Positions 53,129 to 63,180 of a DNA stretch of 64,000 nucleotides are shown here, in pieces. The position numbers and the translations under genes were made by a program. The number at the start of each line of letters is the position of its first letter. Within the stretch, counting starts at the first letter, position 1. Source of the stretch: Chroococcidiopsidaceae cyanobacterium YX2bin18 (GTDB taxonomy: Bacteria > Cyanobacteriota > Cyanobacteriia > Cyanobacteriales > Chroococcidiopsidaceae); assembly GCA_030446505.1 (NCBI GenBank), contig JAUJND010000001.1, positions 1 through 64,000 of the forward strand. The letters are read 5' to 3'. The notes below the pieces were generated by a model. It did no database searches, had not been told where the DNA came from, and saw nothing but the letters and a program-made list of their open reading frames with translations.

Positions 53129-54493
53129 ATGGCGATCGCCACCATTAATCCTACAACTGAAACACTTAAAACGTTTGATTCCCTGACCGATGCAGAGATT
53201 TTAACTAAACTTGAGCAGGCGCAACACGCTTTTAAGTATTATCGCAGAACGCCAATGACGCAGCGTTCTGAGTGGCTTCAGGCAGTAGCTAAGATTTTAG
53301 AGCAAGAGAAAGAACAATTTGGTAAGCTGATTACCTTGGAAATGGGCAAGCCGCTACAAGAATGAGATCGCCGAAATAGAAAAATGTGCTTTAGGCTGTC
53401 GCTACTATGCAGAACACGCAGCAGAATTCCTGGCAGATGTAGTAGTAGCAACCGATGCTAGCCATAGTTTTTATCCGTTATCAGCCATTAGGGGCGATTT
53501 TAGCAGTAATGCCCTGGAATTTTCCCTTTTGGCAAGTGTTTCGATTTGCTGCACCAGCGCTAATGGCTGGGAATGTAGGCTTACTCAAACACGCCTCAAA
53601 TGTGCCACAGTGCGCTTTAGCAATTGCGGAAATTATGCAGCAAGCAGGCTTTCCATCTGGTGTATTTCAAACTTTATTGGTGGGATCTGATAAAGTTGCA
53701 GACTTAATTGCATCACCGCAAGTTAAAGCCGCAACGCTAACGGGAAGTGAATTAGCCGGAGCAAGTTTAGCTTCTGCTGCGGGGAAACAAATTAAAAAGA
53801 CTGTATTGGAATTGGGAGGAAGCGATCCGTTTATTGTGATGCCGAGTGCTGATTTAGATACAGCAGTTGCAACAGCTGTAACAGCACGGATGCTGAATAA
53901 CGGGCAATCTTGCATTGCAGCAAAACGCTTTATTGTGGCAGAGGAAATTGCAGATCAGTTTGAAAAACAGCTAGTAGAAAAATTCCAAGCTCTAAAAATT
54001 GGCGATCCGATGCATCCCGATACTGATTTAGGACCGCTGGCAACGCCAAATATTCTTCAGGATCTAGACTACCAAGTTAAAGAATCGGTTAAGAGTGGGG
54101 CAAGAATTCTCGTGGGGGACAGCCTTTAGCGGATCGTCCAGGTAACTTTTATCCTCCGACGATTTTGACTGATATTTCGCCTGGTACTCCAGCAGATCAA
54201 GAGGAATTTTTGGTCCAGTGGCGCTGCTATTTCGGGTAGCAGATATTGATGCAGCAATTGAGCTAGCCAATGCTACGCCGTTTGGATTGGGAGCGAGTGC
54301 CTGGACAACAAGTGATCTTGAGCGCGATCACTAATTTCCTGAAATCGAAGCAGGAGTTGTATTTATCAACGGTTTGGTTAAATCCGATCCACGTCTGCCT
54401 TTTGGTGGCGTTAAGCGTTCTGGCTATGGCAGAGAATTGAGTAACCAAGGCATCCATGAGTTTGTCAATGTTAAAACAGTGTGGGTGAAGTGA
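53129..54493 (+). pseudogene. gabD: Succinate-semialdehyde dehydrogenase-type aldehyde dehydrogenase, several frameshifts
   Basis: An NAD(P)-dependent aldehyde dehydrogenase of about 455 residues. It begins MAIATINPTTETLKTFDSLTD and includes ITLEMGKPLQE. After shifts near 53350-53460 it continues [52 protein letters not shown] (active Glu) and [12 protein letters not shown] (active Cys). Further breaks near 54115, 54205 and 54330 separate [10 protein letters not shown], then [20 protein letters not shown] and the end at 54493. The adjacent thiamine diphosphate enzyme at 54629 makes this the likely partner in the cyanobacterial 2-oxoglutarate bypass, where it oxidises succinic semialdehyde to succinate. 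Confidence 0.85.
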
Positions 54494-54497
54494 ATAG

Positions 54498-54525
54498 TTT
54501 TGAATTTTGAATTTTGAGTTTTGAG
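54498..54525 (+). repeat. Tandem heptamer TTTTGAA/G, four copies
   Basis: Two TTTTGAA and two TTTTGAG units directly after the aldehyde dehydrogenase stop, the same array type as at 9574 after gshB. Confidence 0.75.
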
Positions 54526-54628
54526 TTGAATGTAGTTATAACTCAGAAGAGTTAGAGGGCGATTGCTCATATCCTTGCATCGCTTCAACTCAAAACTACT
54601 GGTGAAACAAAGGCGCAGAGGAAATCGC

Positions 54629-56274
54629 ATGAATACAGGCTGAACTGTTGGTACAATGCCTGGAAAACGAAGGTGTGCGCTACGTCTTTGGTTTGCCTGG
54701 GGAAGAAAAATCTGCACGTCCTTGAAGCGCTAAAAAAATCTTCGATTCAATTTATTACTACCCGTCACGAACAAGGCGCGGCGTTTATGGCAGATGTCTA
54801 TGGGCGCTTGACTGGTTTATCGGGGGTGTGCCTTTCTACATTGGGACCAGGTGCTACTAACTTAATGACTGGGGTGGCAGATGCTAATTTAGACGGCGCT
54901 CCTTTGGTAGCAATTACCGGACAGGTGGGAACCGATCAAATGCACATTGAGGCACACCAATATTTGGATCTGGTGGCGATGTTTGCTCCAGTAACAAAAT
55001 GGAATACGCAAATTGTGCGACCGAGTAATACACCGGAGATTGTGCGAAAGGCTTTTATGCGATCGCAGAGTGAAAAACCAGGTGCAGTTCACATTGATTT
55101 GCCGGAAAATATTGCCGCCATGTCAGCAGTTGGGCAGCCTTTAAGCACAGGAAAATTGCAAAAAACCTATGCAGCATTTGAATGTATTAGCAAAGCAGCT
55201 ACTTTAATATCTCAAGCAACTAATCCCTTAATCATGGTAGGGAATGGCGCTATTCGGGCTAATGCTCATGAAGCTTTAACTCAATTTGCGACTCAGTTAA
55301 ATATCCCAGTAGCTAATACCTTCATGGGCAAAGGTGTAATTCCTTATACCCATCCTTTAGCATTATGGGCAGTGGGATTACAGCAGCGAGATTACATTAG
55401 TTGTGGCTTTGATAACACAGATTTAGTAATTGCAATTGGCTATGACTTAATTGAGTATTCGCCAAAACGGTGGAATCCTGACGGTAAAATTCCAATTATT
55501 CATATTGGTACTACTCCAGTGAAATTGACAGCAGCTATATTCCCCTTGTTGAAGTAGTGGGAGACATTTCCGATGCTCTCAATGAAATCTTAAATCGGGC
55601 AGATAGACAGGGGCAGCCCAATCCATATGCTCTGGGAGCAAAAGCAGACATTCGCGCTGATTATGAACAGTACGCAAACGATGAGGCATTTCCGATTAAA
55701 CCGCAAAAAATGATCTATGACCTGCGGCAGGTGATGGGACCAGAAGATATTGTGATCTCGGATGTAGGAGCGCATAAAATGTGATTGCGCGTCATTATCA
55801 TTGCGATCGCCCTAATACTTGCTTAATTTCCAACGGCTTCGCGGCAATGGGAATTGCGATTCCGGTGCTGTAGCTGCCAAACTTGTTCATCCAGGGCGCA
55901 AAGTTGTAGCTGCAACCGGAGATGGTGGTTTTATGATGAATTGTCAGGAATTAGAAACAGCCCTTCGTGTCGGTACGCCGTTTGTGACTCTAATTTTCAA
56001 TGACGGCGGCTACGGCTTGATTGAATGGAAGCAGCAGAACCAATTTGGCACATCATCCTACGTCCGTTTCGGCAATCCTGATTTTGTCAAATTTGCTGGG
56101 AAAGTATGGGGCTTAAAGGCTACCGCGTTGAATCTACAGCTGATTTTATTCCCATACTTAAAACTGCCTTGGCTCAAGATGTACCTGCTGTGATTGATTG
56201 TCCTGTAGACTATCGCGAAAAACTACCGTTTTACCCAAAAAGCTGGTGACCTCAGTTGTAAAATGTGGGAATAG
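54629..56274 (+). pseudogene. 2-oxoglutarate decarboxylase (acetolactate synthase-like, ThDP enzyme), several frameshifts
   Basis: A thiamine-diphosphate enzyme of about 548 residues, easily mistaken for acetolactate synthase. From ATG 54629 the start MNTAELLVQCLENEGVRYVFGLPGEEN needs two one-base corrections. Then RHEQGAAFMADVYGRLTG, LSTLGPGATNLMTGVADANLDG and VAITGQVGTDQMHIEAHQ follow. The C-terminal part has DIVISDVGAHKM, GFAAMG, then ATGDGGFMMNCQELETALR, the ThDP motif. At least five indels are spread along it, the last near 56223. In Synechococcus PCC 7002 the homologue next to succinate-semialdehyde dehydrogenase is 2-oxoglutarate decarboxylase, closing the TCA cycle. The same pairing here supports that role. 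Confidence 0.82.
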
Positions 56275-57073
56275 TTTTTGGCTTAATTTACTTGTAAATG
56301 TTGCCTTCAGTCGCGATCGCTCCTTTAGGGATTGTAGCGTTCAATAACTACGCGCAGTTCCAGCAGTAAATCGCGCTCTAGCCCAGAGACCTCTCTAGCA
56401 ATGGATTTCAGAGATGGTCTCTAGTTTATTGTTGCCATCATTGTCTAAATTATCCACAACAGGCTGTCAATTCTCATGCCTGACATAGTTGTTGGTCTAT
56501 TTGGGGAATTGCTACGAATGTAGTGTATTAATTGACGAGCAGTATCTAGAGATGCATAACACTACCTGAAAATTATTCAAGGGTTATCTGAAATAAGCTC
56601 AGATCTTGCACCAAGCTTAAATGCTTTCACCATAAGTGTTTTACCTAAATTTTCTGTGATCTTAATTCCACGTCATGTAAGCCTTCCAAAGCTAAAGGCG
56701 ATCGCTTGAAAAAAATTAGGAGAGCTTGAGAACCTTATTTTTCTGTTAGGTGCAAGATCTGAGATAAGCAAATAATAGACAGAGTTTTTGACAGAATGGA
56801 GCACAATAATATATTTGTAAAAATAGTAACTAAAAACAACATTCAGTCTTTTATGCTTTAAATTCACAATATTGTTTATCTTCCAGTCTTTAACAAATAT
56901 TATTAAATTACTACAAATAGATTTTTACTTCTGTTATACCTAATAGAAATTGAATAGTTATTCAATATCCAGCATAAGTTAATAATTAGTGCAATCTATA
57001 ACTTTATTCAAATGTTGTAAATTTAGTTACTGATTTTTGCTAAAAAAAGCATTAATCAAAAAGAGCTACATGG
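56275..57073. other. Long spacer with a possible coding relic
   Basis: On the minus strand about 56322-56470 reads, in two frames, NLDNDGNNKLETISEI and then AIAREVSGLERDLLLELRVVIERYNP before a stop, which looks like the C-terminus of a lost protein. The remainder is AT-rich (56700-57060) and shows no gene. Confidence 0.35.
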
Positions 57074-58829
57074 ATGAAAAATATCAAGGAGTCCAAATTG
57101 TATTTATTTGGCAAAATTACGGGCTTTGTCTTTGACAGGTGTATTCAGTATCTACGGTATTTTGACTCCCGTAACAGGAGCGTTAATTTCAGGAAATTCT
57201 GTGGCGATCGCAGCCAACAGACCAACTACCATGTCTACAAATGGTATGGTGACAACTCCCATTATCTGGCTTCCCAAGCAGCTTTAGAGATTCTCAAAGA
57301 GGGTGAAATGCAGTTGATGCTAGCATTGCTGCTGCGTCTACCTTAGCAGTGGTTTATCCTCATATGAATAGTATCGGGGGAGACAACTTTTGGCTGATTT
57401 ACAATGCAAAAACAAAGGAACTGAAAGCATTAAACGCCAGTGGTCGTTCTGGTGAAAAAGCAACGATTAAATTTTATCAGGATCAAGGTTATCAGAAGAT
57501 TCCATCTAGGGATATCTCGCTGCAAATACTGTCCCTGGAGCAATTTCTGGCTGGGGAGAAGCATACAAATATGCTCAGCAAAAGATGGGGAACAATCTTC
57601 CTTGGAAGCAACTTCTTGGTTCTGCTATTGGATATGCAGAAACTGGGTTTGCCGTAACACCAAGCCAAGAAACCTGGACAAAGACAAACATTGATGAAAA
57701 AGACAAGGAATTTCGCGCCCTTCAGCGTTTCAAAGGTTTCCAACAGACTTATCTTAAGGCAGGTGAGCCTTATCGAGTTGGTGAAGTATTTAAACAGCCA
57801 GAGCTTGCTAATACATTAAAGGCGATCGCTGATAAAGGAGCTACTGAATTTTACAAAGGTGAAATTGCCCAGAAAATTGTTGCAGATGTCCAAGCTAATG
57901 GCGGTATTTTAACTCTTAAAGACTTTACCGAACATACAGCAAATTGGGTTGAACCAATTTCCGCTGACTACCGCGAATACAAAGTATACAACCTCCCGCC
58001 TAATACACAGGGAATGGCTTCTTTATCTATTCTAAATATCTTAAATAACTTTGATCTAAAAAAGGTAGGAGAGGGAACAGTAGATTATTATCACATTATT
58101 GTAGAAGCAACTAAGCAAGCTTTTTGCTGATCGCGACAAATTCTTGAGCGATCCTGAATTTGTTAAAATTCCCTTGGATTCTCTTTGTCCAAAAAACATG
58201 GCAGCGAATTAGCAGCACGCATTGATGTGAACAAAGCGGTAAAAGAAGTAAACTCCTTGATCTAAAGGCGATACTGTATGGCTAGGTGTAGTTGATAAAG
58301 ATGGCAATGCTGTGTCTTTAATTCAAAGTATTTACCATGATTATGGGTCAGGAATTGTTGCGGCAAATACCGGAGTCCTTTTACAAAATAGGGGTAGCTT
58401 CTTTTCATTAGATCCAAGTCATATTAATCATTTAGAACCACGAAAACGTACTTTTCATACTTTGAACCCGGCAATGCTATTTAAGGAGAAAAACCCTTAT
58501 CTTGTCTACGGAACAATGGGAGAGAAGGACAACCACAAACCCAAGCCGCCCTTGTTACTCGGATTGTAGATTTTGGATTTAGCGTCCAAGATGCGATTGA
58601 AGCACCGAGATGGCTTAATGGTAGAACTTGGGGAGCTTCTTCCAATGACCTAAAAATTGAAGGACGTGTGCCGAAAACTGTAACTGATGAACTAATTAAA
58701 CGCGGTCATCCGGTCAAAGTAGTTAGCGATTATACAGATACGATGGGTCATGCTGGAGCGATTCTGATCAATCCTGTAACTAATGTCAAACACGGCGGTG
58801 CAGATCCGCGCGGGACGGGGCTGCTGTAG
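57074..58829 (+). pseudogene. ggt: Gamma-glutamyltransferase, many frameshifts
   Basis: Gamma-glutamyltransferase is a periplasmic enzyme that cleaves glutathione. The pieces run in order: a signal-like segment (VFSIYGILTPVTGALISGNSVAIA), HYLASQAALEILKEGGNAVDA-like sequence, VVYPHMNSIGGDNFWLIYNAKTKEL, GNNLPWKQLLGSAIGYAETGFAV, then EPISADYREYKVYNLPPNTQG, the start of the small subunit near GDTVWLGVVDKDGNAVSLIQS with the expected nucleophile threonine, YGTMG, and GGADPRGTGLL at the stop 58829. At least seven indels. The intact gene would have been about 585 codons. It would act on the glutathione made by GshB (8611). Confidence 0.85.
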
Positions 58830-58916
58830 GCTATTAACAATGGGGATTAGTTGTATTGCAATGGTGGTAGCCTGATAAGCTGAAGGCTGATAGCTAGTTG
58901 CTGAGTGCCAACATTA

Positions 58917-59691
58917 ATGAAGATTGCTACTTGGAATGTCAACTCAATTCGCACTCGTTTAGCACAAGTAGTAGATTGGTTAGATCAAAATCGGGTTGAT
59001 GTTTTGTGTCTGCAAGAAACCAAGGTTATAGATGCAGACTTTCCGCGATCGCCTTTTGAGCAGCTAGGCTATCACCTCTACGTATCTGGACAGAAATCTT
59101 ATAACGGCGTTGCTCTAATTAGTAGTAAGCAGCTACAGGACGTTAGCACTGGTTTTGCGCCAATACTAGGTGTGGATGATTTGGATGAGCAAAAGCGGGT
59201 GATTACAGGTGTGTTTGATGGCATCCGCATTATTAATCTTTATGTCCCCAATGGTTCGGCCTGTCGGTAGCGAAAAATACGAATACAAGCTTCGCTGGCT
59301 GAAGGTGTTACAGGAATATCTGCGTTCCCTCCTCCAACAACTTGCTATATGTGTCTGCGGTGATTTCAATATTGCCTTAGAAGATCGAGATATTCACGAT
59401 CCAGCTACCTTGACAGGTCAGATTATGGCATCTGATCTGGAGCGTCAAGCATTACAGGAAATTCTCGACTTGGGGTTATGCGATGCATTTCGCAAATTCA
59501 CAACCGCAGGCGGACACTTTAGCTGGTGGGATTATCGCGCTGGAGCTTTCCGTCGCAACTTGGGCTGGCGGATTGATTATCACTATCTCACCTTTAACCT
59601 CTACCAGCAAGCAACTAGTTGTATTATTGATGTCTCCCCCAGAAAGCTGCCAAAACCTAGTGATCATACCCCAGTGATTGTTGAGTTTTAA
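58917..59691 (+). pseudogene. xthA: Exodeoxyribonuclease III (AP endonuclease), one frameshift
   Basis: XthA is a Mg-dependent AP endonuclease and 3' repair exonuclease. From ATG 58917, MKIATWNVNSIRTRLAQVVDWL, then VLCLQETKV (catalytic Glu) and GVALISSK. One base too many near 59254 (TTCGGCC) breaks NLYVPNGS, and the frame continues VGSEKYEYKLRWLKVL, CGDFNIALEDRDIHDP, WDYRAGAFRRNLGWRIDYHYL and SDHTPVIVEF, the catalytic His at the end. The single indel leaves both halves otherwise perfect, so read error is quite possible. The repaired product is about 257 residues. Confidence 0.88.
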
Positions 59692-59923
59692 AAATTTAGG
59701 AATGACACCTTATTTAAGATCCCCTACTTGCAAATAAGCTGGAAGCTATATGGCTCTCTTGTTTTTTAAGGGGAGGCAAAAGTCCTATAGCTATGCAATC
59801 GGCGGGGAGCAAAATTAAGGTTCTTGGTGCATAAGTCCGATAATTTTTAAATTTCTCCGATATGTCTTTGTATATTTGAAGTTTCTAAGATAGTTTTTAA
59901 ACAACTAATAGATAACTAATGCC

Positions 59924-60799
59924 ATGTTTTTAGTGACTGGAGCAACGGGAGGAATAGGGCGTAGAGTAGTACGACTGCTACGCGAACAAGAAACACCTGT
60001 TCGCGCCTTTGTCCGCCTTACTTCTGATTACGGACAGTTAGAACACCGGAAAGCGGAAATATTTATTGGTGATTTGCGGCATGAAAAGGATATTCAAAAA
60101 GCTTGTCAGGGAGTGCAATACATTATTAGCGCTCACGGCTCAGATGGTGATGCTCTGGCATTAGACTACCGCGCCAATATTGAACTAATTGACCACGCTA
60201 AGGCAGTTGGGGTGCAGCACTTTGTATTCATTTCCGTACTGGGAGCCGAGCGCGGTTATGAAGATGCACCGACATTTAAAGCAAAGCGGGCAGTGGAACA
60301 ATATTTGCAAGTTAGTGGCTTAAATTACACAATTTTACGTCCGGCTGGATTATCCTCAAATCTTCTGCCACTGGCAGAACGGTTCCGCGAAACAAGGACA
60401 TATCTGCTGATCGGCGATCACAAAAACCGCACTTCGATTGTGAGTACCGATGATTTAGCACGAATTACTGTAAGTTCTGTAACGACTCCAGCTGCTCAAA
60501 ATCAAATTTTGCCAGTAGGAGGACCAGAAATTTTACAGCGGCAGGATATACCTCGCATCTTGGGGCGGATATTCAACCAAGAGCCGATTATAATTAATCC
60601 GCCACTATTTTTAGTTGATGGGGTACGGAGTGCAGTAGGGCTGCTAAATTCCCAAGCTCAAAAAGCACTAGGAACCTTTCGCACTTTGCTAGCAAATGAA
60701 TTTTTCTGCACACCTGATGAGATTTCCCACTTGGAGTCGATTTTTAACTTCAAGCTAGAACCCTTGGAGAGTTTCTTGCGACGCTATTTAGCAGTTTGA
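59924..60799 (+). CDS. NAD(P)-binding atypical SDR protein (NmrA/Ycf39-like)
   Basis: A protein of 291 residues from ATG 59924. The N-terminal GATGGIGRRVVRLLREQ is the Rossmann GxxGxxG motif. AEIFIGDLRHEKDIQKACQGVQYII and HFVFISVLGAERGY follow, then a substrate-side block NYTILRPAGLSSNLLPLAERF and the C-terminal FFCTPDEISHLESIFNF. It belongs to the atypical SDRs related to Ycf39 and NmrA, several of which assist photosystem II assembly or chlorophyll handling. The exact role is unknown. It is intact, and mobA starts 3 bases after its stop. Confidence 0.88.
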   Translation: MFLVTGATGGIGRRVVRLLREQETPVRAFVRLTSDYGQLEHRKAEIFIGDLRHEKDIQKACQGVQYIISAHGSDGDALALDYRANIELIDHAKAVGVQHFVFISVLGAERGYEDAPTFKAKRAVEQYLQVSGLNYTILRPAGLSSNLLPLAERFRETRTYLLIGDHKNRTSIVSTDDLARITVSSVTTPAAQNQILPVGGPEILQRQDIPRILGRIFNQEPIIINPPLFLVDGVRSAVGLLNSQAQKALGTFRTLLANEFFCTPDEISHLESIFNFKLEPLESFLRRYLAV

Positions 60800-60801
60800 G
60801 T

Positions 60802-61455
60802 ATGGATAACAGCGAATTTCCAGCCGTTTGTGTACCTCTGAGCGCAATTATTTTAGCAGGGGGTCAAAGTTCTCGGATGGGTCAAGATAAAGCTTTGCTA
60901 AAAATTAATGGGGTTGCGCTACTGCGACTAGTTTATGACATTGCTAGTGCGTTGTGCGATCGCGTCTATGTTGTAACACCTTGGCCAGAACGCTATCAGT
61001 TCTTACTCCCAGCAAATTGCCAGTTTGTCCAAGAAACTCCTTTATCGAGCGAAGAATCAAGCATTGTTACACCTCTATCCCACGGACCGCTAGTTGGGTT
61101 TGCCCAAGGACTTGCTCAAGTTGAAACGAATTGGGTACTGTTACTTGCCTGTGATTTGCCCCGATTGCGGGTTGAAGTGTTGCAAAACTGGGCAGACGGA
61201 CTAGATACTGTGGCAGAGGAAGTAATCGCCTTGCTTACGCACCATGCTAAGGGTTGGAACCCCTTGTGTGGTTTCTACCGTCGCAGTTGCTTATCAGCTT
61301 TAACTGAGTACATTAATCAAGGAGAGCGATCGTTTCAGCACTGGTTAGCTCAACATTCTGTCCAACTCTTGCCTCTGCTAGATGCTCAAATGCTGTTTAA
61401 CTGTAATACACCAGCTGATTTTGCTGGTGTAATCTCAAATGGGTCTGACTGCTGA
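60802..61455 (+). CDS. mobA: Molybdenum cofactor guanylyltransferase MobA
   Basis: MobA adds GMP to molybdopterin to form the bis-MGD type cofactor. The protein has 217 residues from ATG 60802 (MDNSEFPAVC); a TTG two codons upstream overlaps the previous stop. The nucleotide-binding signature AIILAGGQSSRMGQDKALL is at residues about 15-33, and LLACDLPRL carries the metal-binding aspartate. HAKGWNPLCGFYRRSCL is a late family block. It is close to the SDR gene, so co-transcription is likely. It is intact and supplies cofactor for enzymes such as nitrate reductase. Confidence 0.93.
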   Translation: MDNSEFPAVCVPLSAIILAGGQSSRMGQDKALLKINGVALLRLVYDIASALCDRVYVVTPWPERYQFLLPANCQFVQETPLSSEESSIVTPLSHGPLVGFAQGLAQVETNWVLLLACDLPRLRVEVLQNWADGLDTVAEEVIALLTHHAKGWNPLCGFYRRSCLSALTEYINQGERSFQHWLAQHSVQLLPLLDAQMLFNCNTPADFAGVISNGSDC

Positions 61456-61456
61456 T

Positions 61457-61526
61457 AATTAATCTTTCTCCCCTCTATCTTAAGTTTGAGGGGGCATGGT
61501 TTATCAATGCCATATCCCTGAGCATA
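61457..61526 (-). pseudogene. EAL-domain protein, C-terminal fragment beyond the IS element
   Basis: Read on the minus strand from 61526, this piece begins TATGCTCAGGG and encodes the end of an EAL phosphodiesterase, AQGYGIDKPCPLKL. Joined to the fragment at 62423-62636 and with one copy of the TA duplication removed, the reading is LGVDYAQGYGIDKPC in a single frame. The original stop cannot be fixed. Confidence 0.72.
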
Positions 61527-62422
61527 GGGCGTGTCTGCGAACCTTCGCTACCTTAGAAAAAAGAGTTAGGAGTAGCTAGGTGATGAAGTGGCGGGATGAT
61601 GGGGGTAGAGGTGATTTAACCGATAGGCAGTGGCAAAAGCTTCAGCCATTGTTGCCACCTCAAAAAGCTCATACAGGTCAACCAGCCTACGATCACCGCC
61701 GTATCATCAACGGTATTCTTTGGCTACATCGAACTGGCGCGCCGTGGCGAGATATTCCAGAGCGCTATGGTAAACACAGCACAATCTCAAGTCGGTTTTA
61801 CCGATGGCGAGTAGAAGGACTGTGGCAACAGATATGGGAGAATCTGATGCAACAAGCTGATACAGAAGGAAATATAGATTGGGAGGTACACTTCGTAGAC
61901 AGTACCATAGTTCGCGCCCATCAGTATGCAAGGTTGGTGCAAAGGGGGAACCAGAAGCTCAGGCTTTGGGACATAGCGTTGGTGGCTTCAGCACCAAAGT
62001 CCATGTGAAAGCAGAAGGCTTTGGTAAACCAATCCATTTTGTCCTTACCCCAGGAGAACGGCATGATACAGTTGCATTTGGGGCATTGGTTAAGGAAGGA
62101 AAAGTCAAGCGCCCTGATCGAGGTAGGCCCAAGCATCACAGCCGATATCTAGTTGGTGACAAAGCCTACAGTAGCAACGAGATTCGGCAACAACTGCGTC
62201 GCTCTGGCACTACTGCTGTCATCCCCAAACGTAGTAACGAGAAACGACGTGGGCGCTTTAATCGAGGTTTGTACCGAGAGCGCAATCGGGTAGAGCGTTT
62301 GATTAATCGACTCAAACAATATCGACGAATAGCGACCCGGTACGAAAAATATGCTGTTAACTATCTTGCCATGCTGATGATTGGTGCTATTCGTCTTTGG
62401 CTGTGAGTTTGCAGACACGCTC
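61527..62422 (+). mobile_element. IS5-family insertion sequence (896 bp)
   Basis: Ends are GGGCGTGTCTGCGAAC (left, 61527) and, inverted, GAGCGTGTCTGCAAAC (right, ending 62422). The element is flanked by TA at 61525-61526 and 62423-62424, a 2-base target duplication typical of the IS427-type subgroup. It carries one transposase gene in two frames. Insertion into an EAL gene is proved by rejoining of the flanks. Confidence 0.88.
61583..62406 (+). CDS. IS5-family transposase in two overlapping frames
   Basis: The first frame starts MKWRDDGGRGDLTDRQWQKLQPLLP and holds the first catalytic aspartate in HFVDSTIVRAHQ. The second frame (from about 61930) begins GAKGEPEAQALGHSVGGFSTKVH, has LVGDKAY with the second aspartate and ERNRVERLINRLKQYRR with the glutamate of the DDE triad, ending at 62406. 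A shift back by one base on CAAAGGGGGAA (61939-61949) would join them. Members of this IS group often use such programmed frameshifting, so the element may be active; a plain mutation is the alternative. The fused product is about 274 residues. Confidence 0.85.
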
Positions 62423-62636
62423 TAATCCACCCCAAGCAATTTTAGCTTCATTAAAATAGCATCATCTTCGACAAACTCAGCAATTGTCTGAATTTCCATT
62501 ACAGATGCAATCCCAGGGATCGCTGCTACCATTTCCGAGGCGATCGCGTCTTTGACAATATCCTTAATAAAAACACCATCAATTTTCAGGTAATCAACAG
62601 GTAGTTTTTTCAAGTTGAGCGCACGCAGGGCGTTCG
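62423..62636 (-). pseudogene. EAL-domain (c-di-GMP phosphodiesterase) fragment
   Basis: The minus-strand reading LKKLPVDYLKIDGVFIKDI followed by DAIASEMVAAIPGIAS and TIAEFVEDDAIL is the late part of an EAL domain, including the loop 6 DGxFIKD motif. The IS5 element interrupts it right after LLGVD. Upstream it abuts the IS630-type remnant, so the N-terminal part of the protein is missing or displaced. It was part of a cyclic-di-GMP signalling protein. Confidence 0.8.
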
Positions 62637-62988
62637 GACATGATGTCTCCTTCCCACATCGCTGCCATCTCAGCTTGAGTCTTATCGCCATGCGTTTTGA
62701 CAAATTCACACGAAATTTTTCCCAGTCGGTGATGAGCGTATCCCACTTGCCAAGGGGACACTTTGGCTTTGCTTGGTAGTCTCCAGTCTCAGATCGCCGC
62801 TGAGCACCATAGGTCAATCGTGTTACGACTGATTTGGCACACTTGTGCGGCAACGCTAGTCTTTATGCCGTCCAACTCGATCACGCGAATCACCTTCTGT
62901 CGCAAGTCGTAACTGTAGGGGTTTGCCATGAGTGGATTGAACCTATCAAAACTAGAGGTTATCTCTATTATCTTGGCAACTGCTATAA
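62637..62988 (-). mobile_element. IS630-type transposase remnant
   Basis: From ATG 62929 the minus strand reads MANPYSYDLRQKVIRVIELDG and SVAAQVCQISRNTIDLW, the helix-turn-helix start of an IS630-family transposase. After a frame break it continues with EFVKTHGDKTQAEMAAMWEGDI, and then the element ends near 62637. The catalytic domain is missing. The outer edge on the upstream side carries TATAGCAGTTGCC (inverted, near 62986), a likely terminal repeat. It sits beside and probably within the EAL gene. Confidence 0.7.
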
Positions 62989-63012
62989 CCCTCTTCTGTC
63001 AAACTGGGAAAG

Positions 63013-63051
63013 CTCAAACCATTGCTAAAACAATTACTTAGCAATGGTTTG
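63013..63051. repeat. 15-bp perfect inverted repeat
   Basis: TCAAACCATTGCTAA (63013-63027), a 9-base loop and TTAGCAATGGTTTGA (63037-63051). It lies between the IS630 relic and the secreted-protein gene. It may be a terminator, or the compact remains of a palindromic repeat element. Confidence 0.6.
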
Positions 63052-63180
63052 AACTTGTTGAGAATATCTGACAATGACATAAGATGTAAAAGCGTGTATT
63101 CCTTGTGGAGCACGCGTTGCAAATTTCGACTTTGCGAGAGCGATGAAAGAGGGATAAATCACTCCCATGTTTGCCCAAAA

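Noticed and set aside
54629-56274. Calling the ThDP gene acetolactate synthase (ilvB/alsS)
   Set aside because: The neighbouring succinate-semialdehyde dehydrogenase gene and the MNTAELLV start fit the 2-oxoglutarate decarboxylase branch better, although phylogeny was not possible here.
44000-59700. The broken block as a horizontally acquired island or prophage
   Set aside because: No integrase, phage gene or tRNA-borne attachment site was seen, and the genes are typical cyanobacterial metabolic families.
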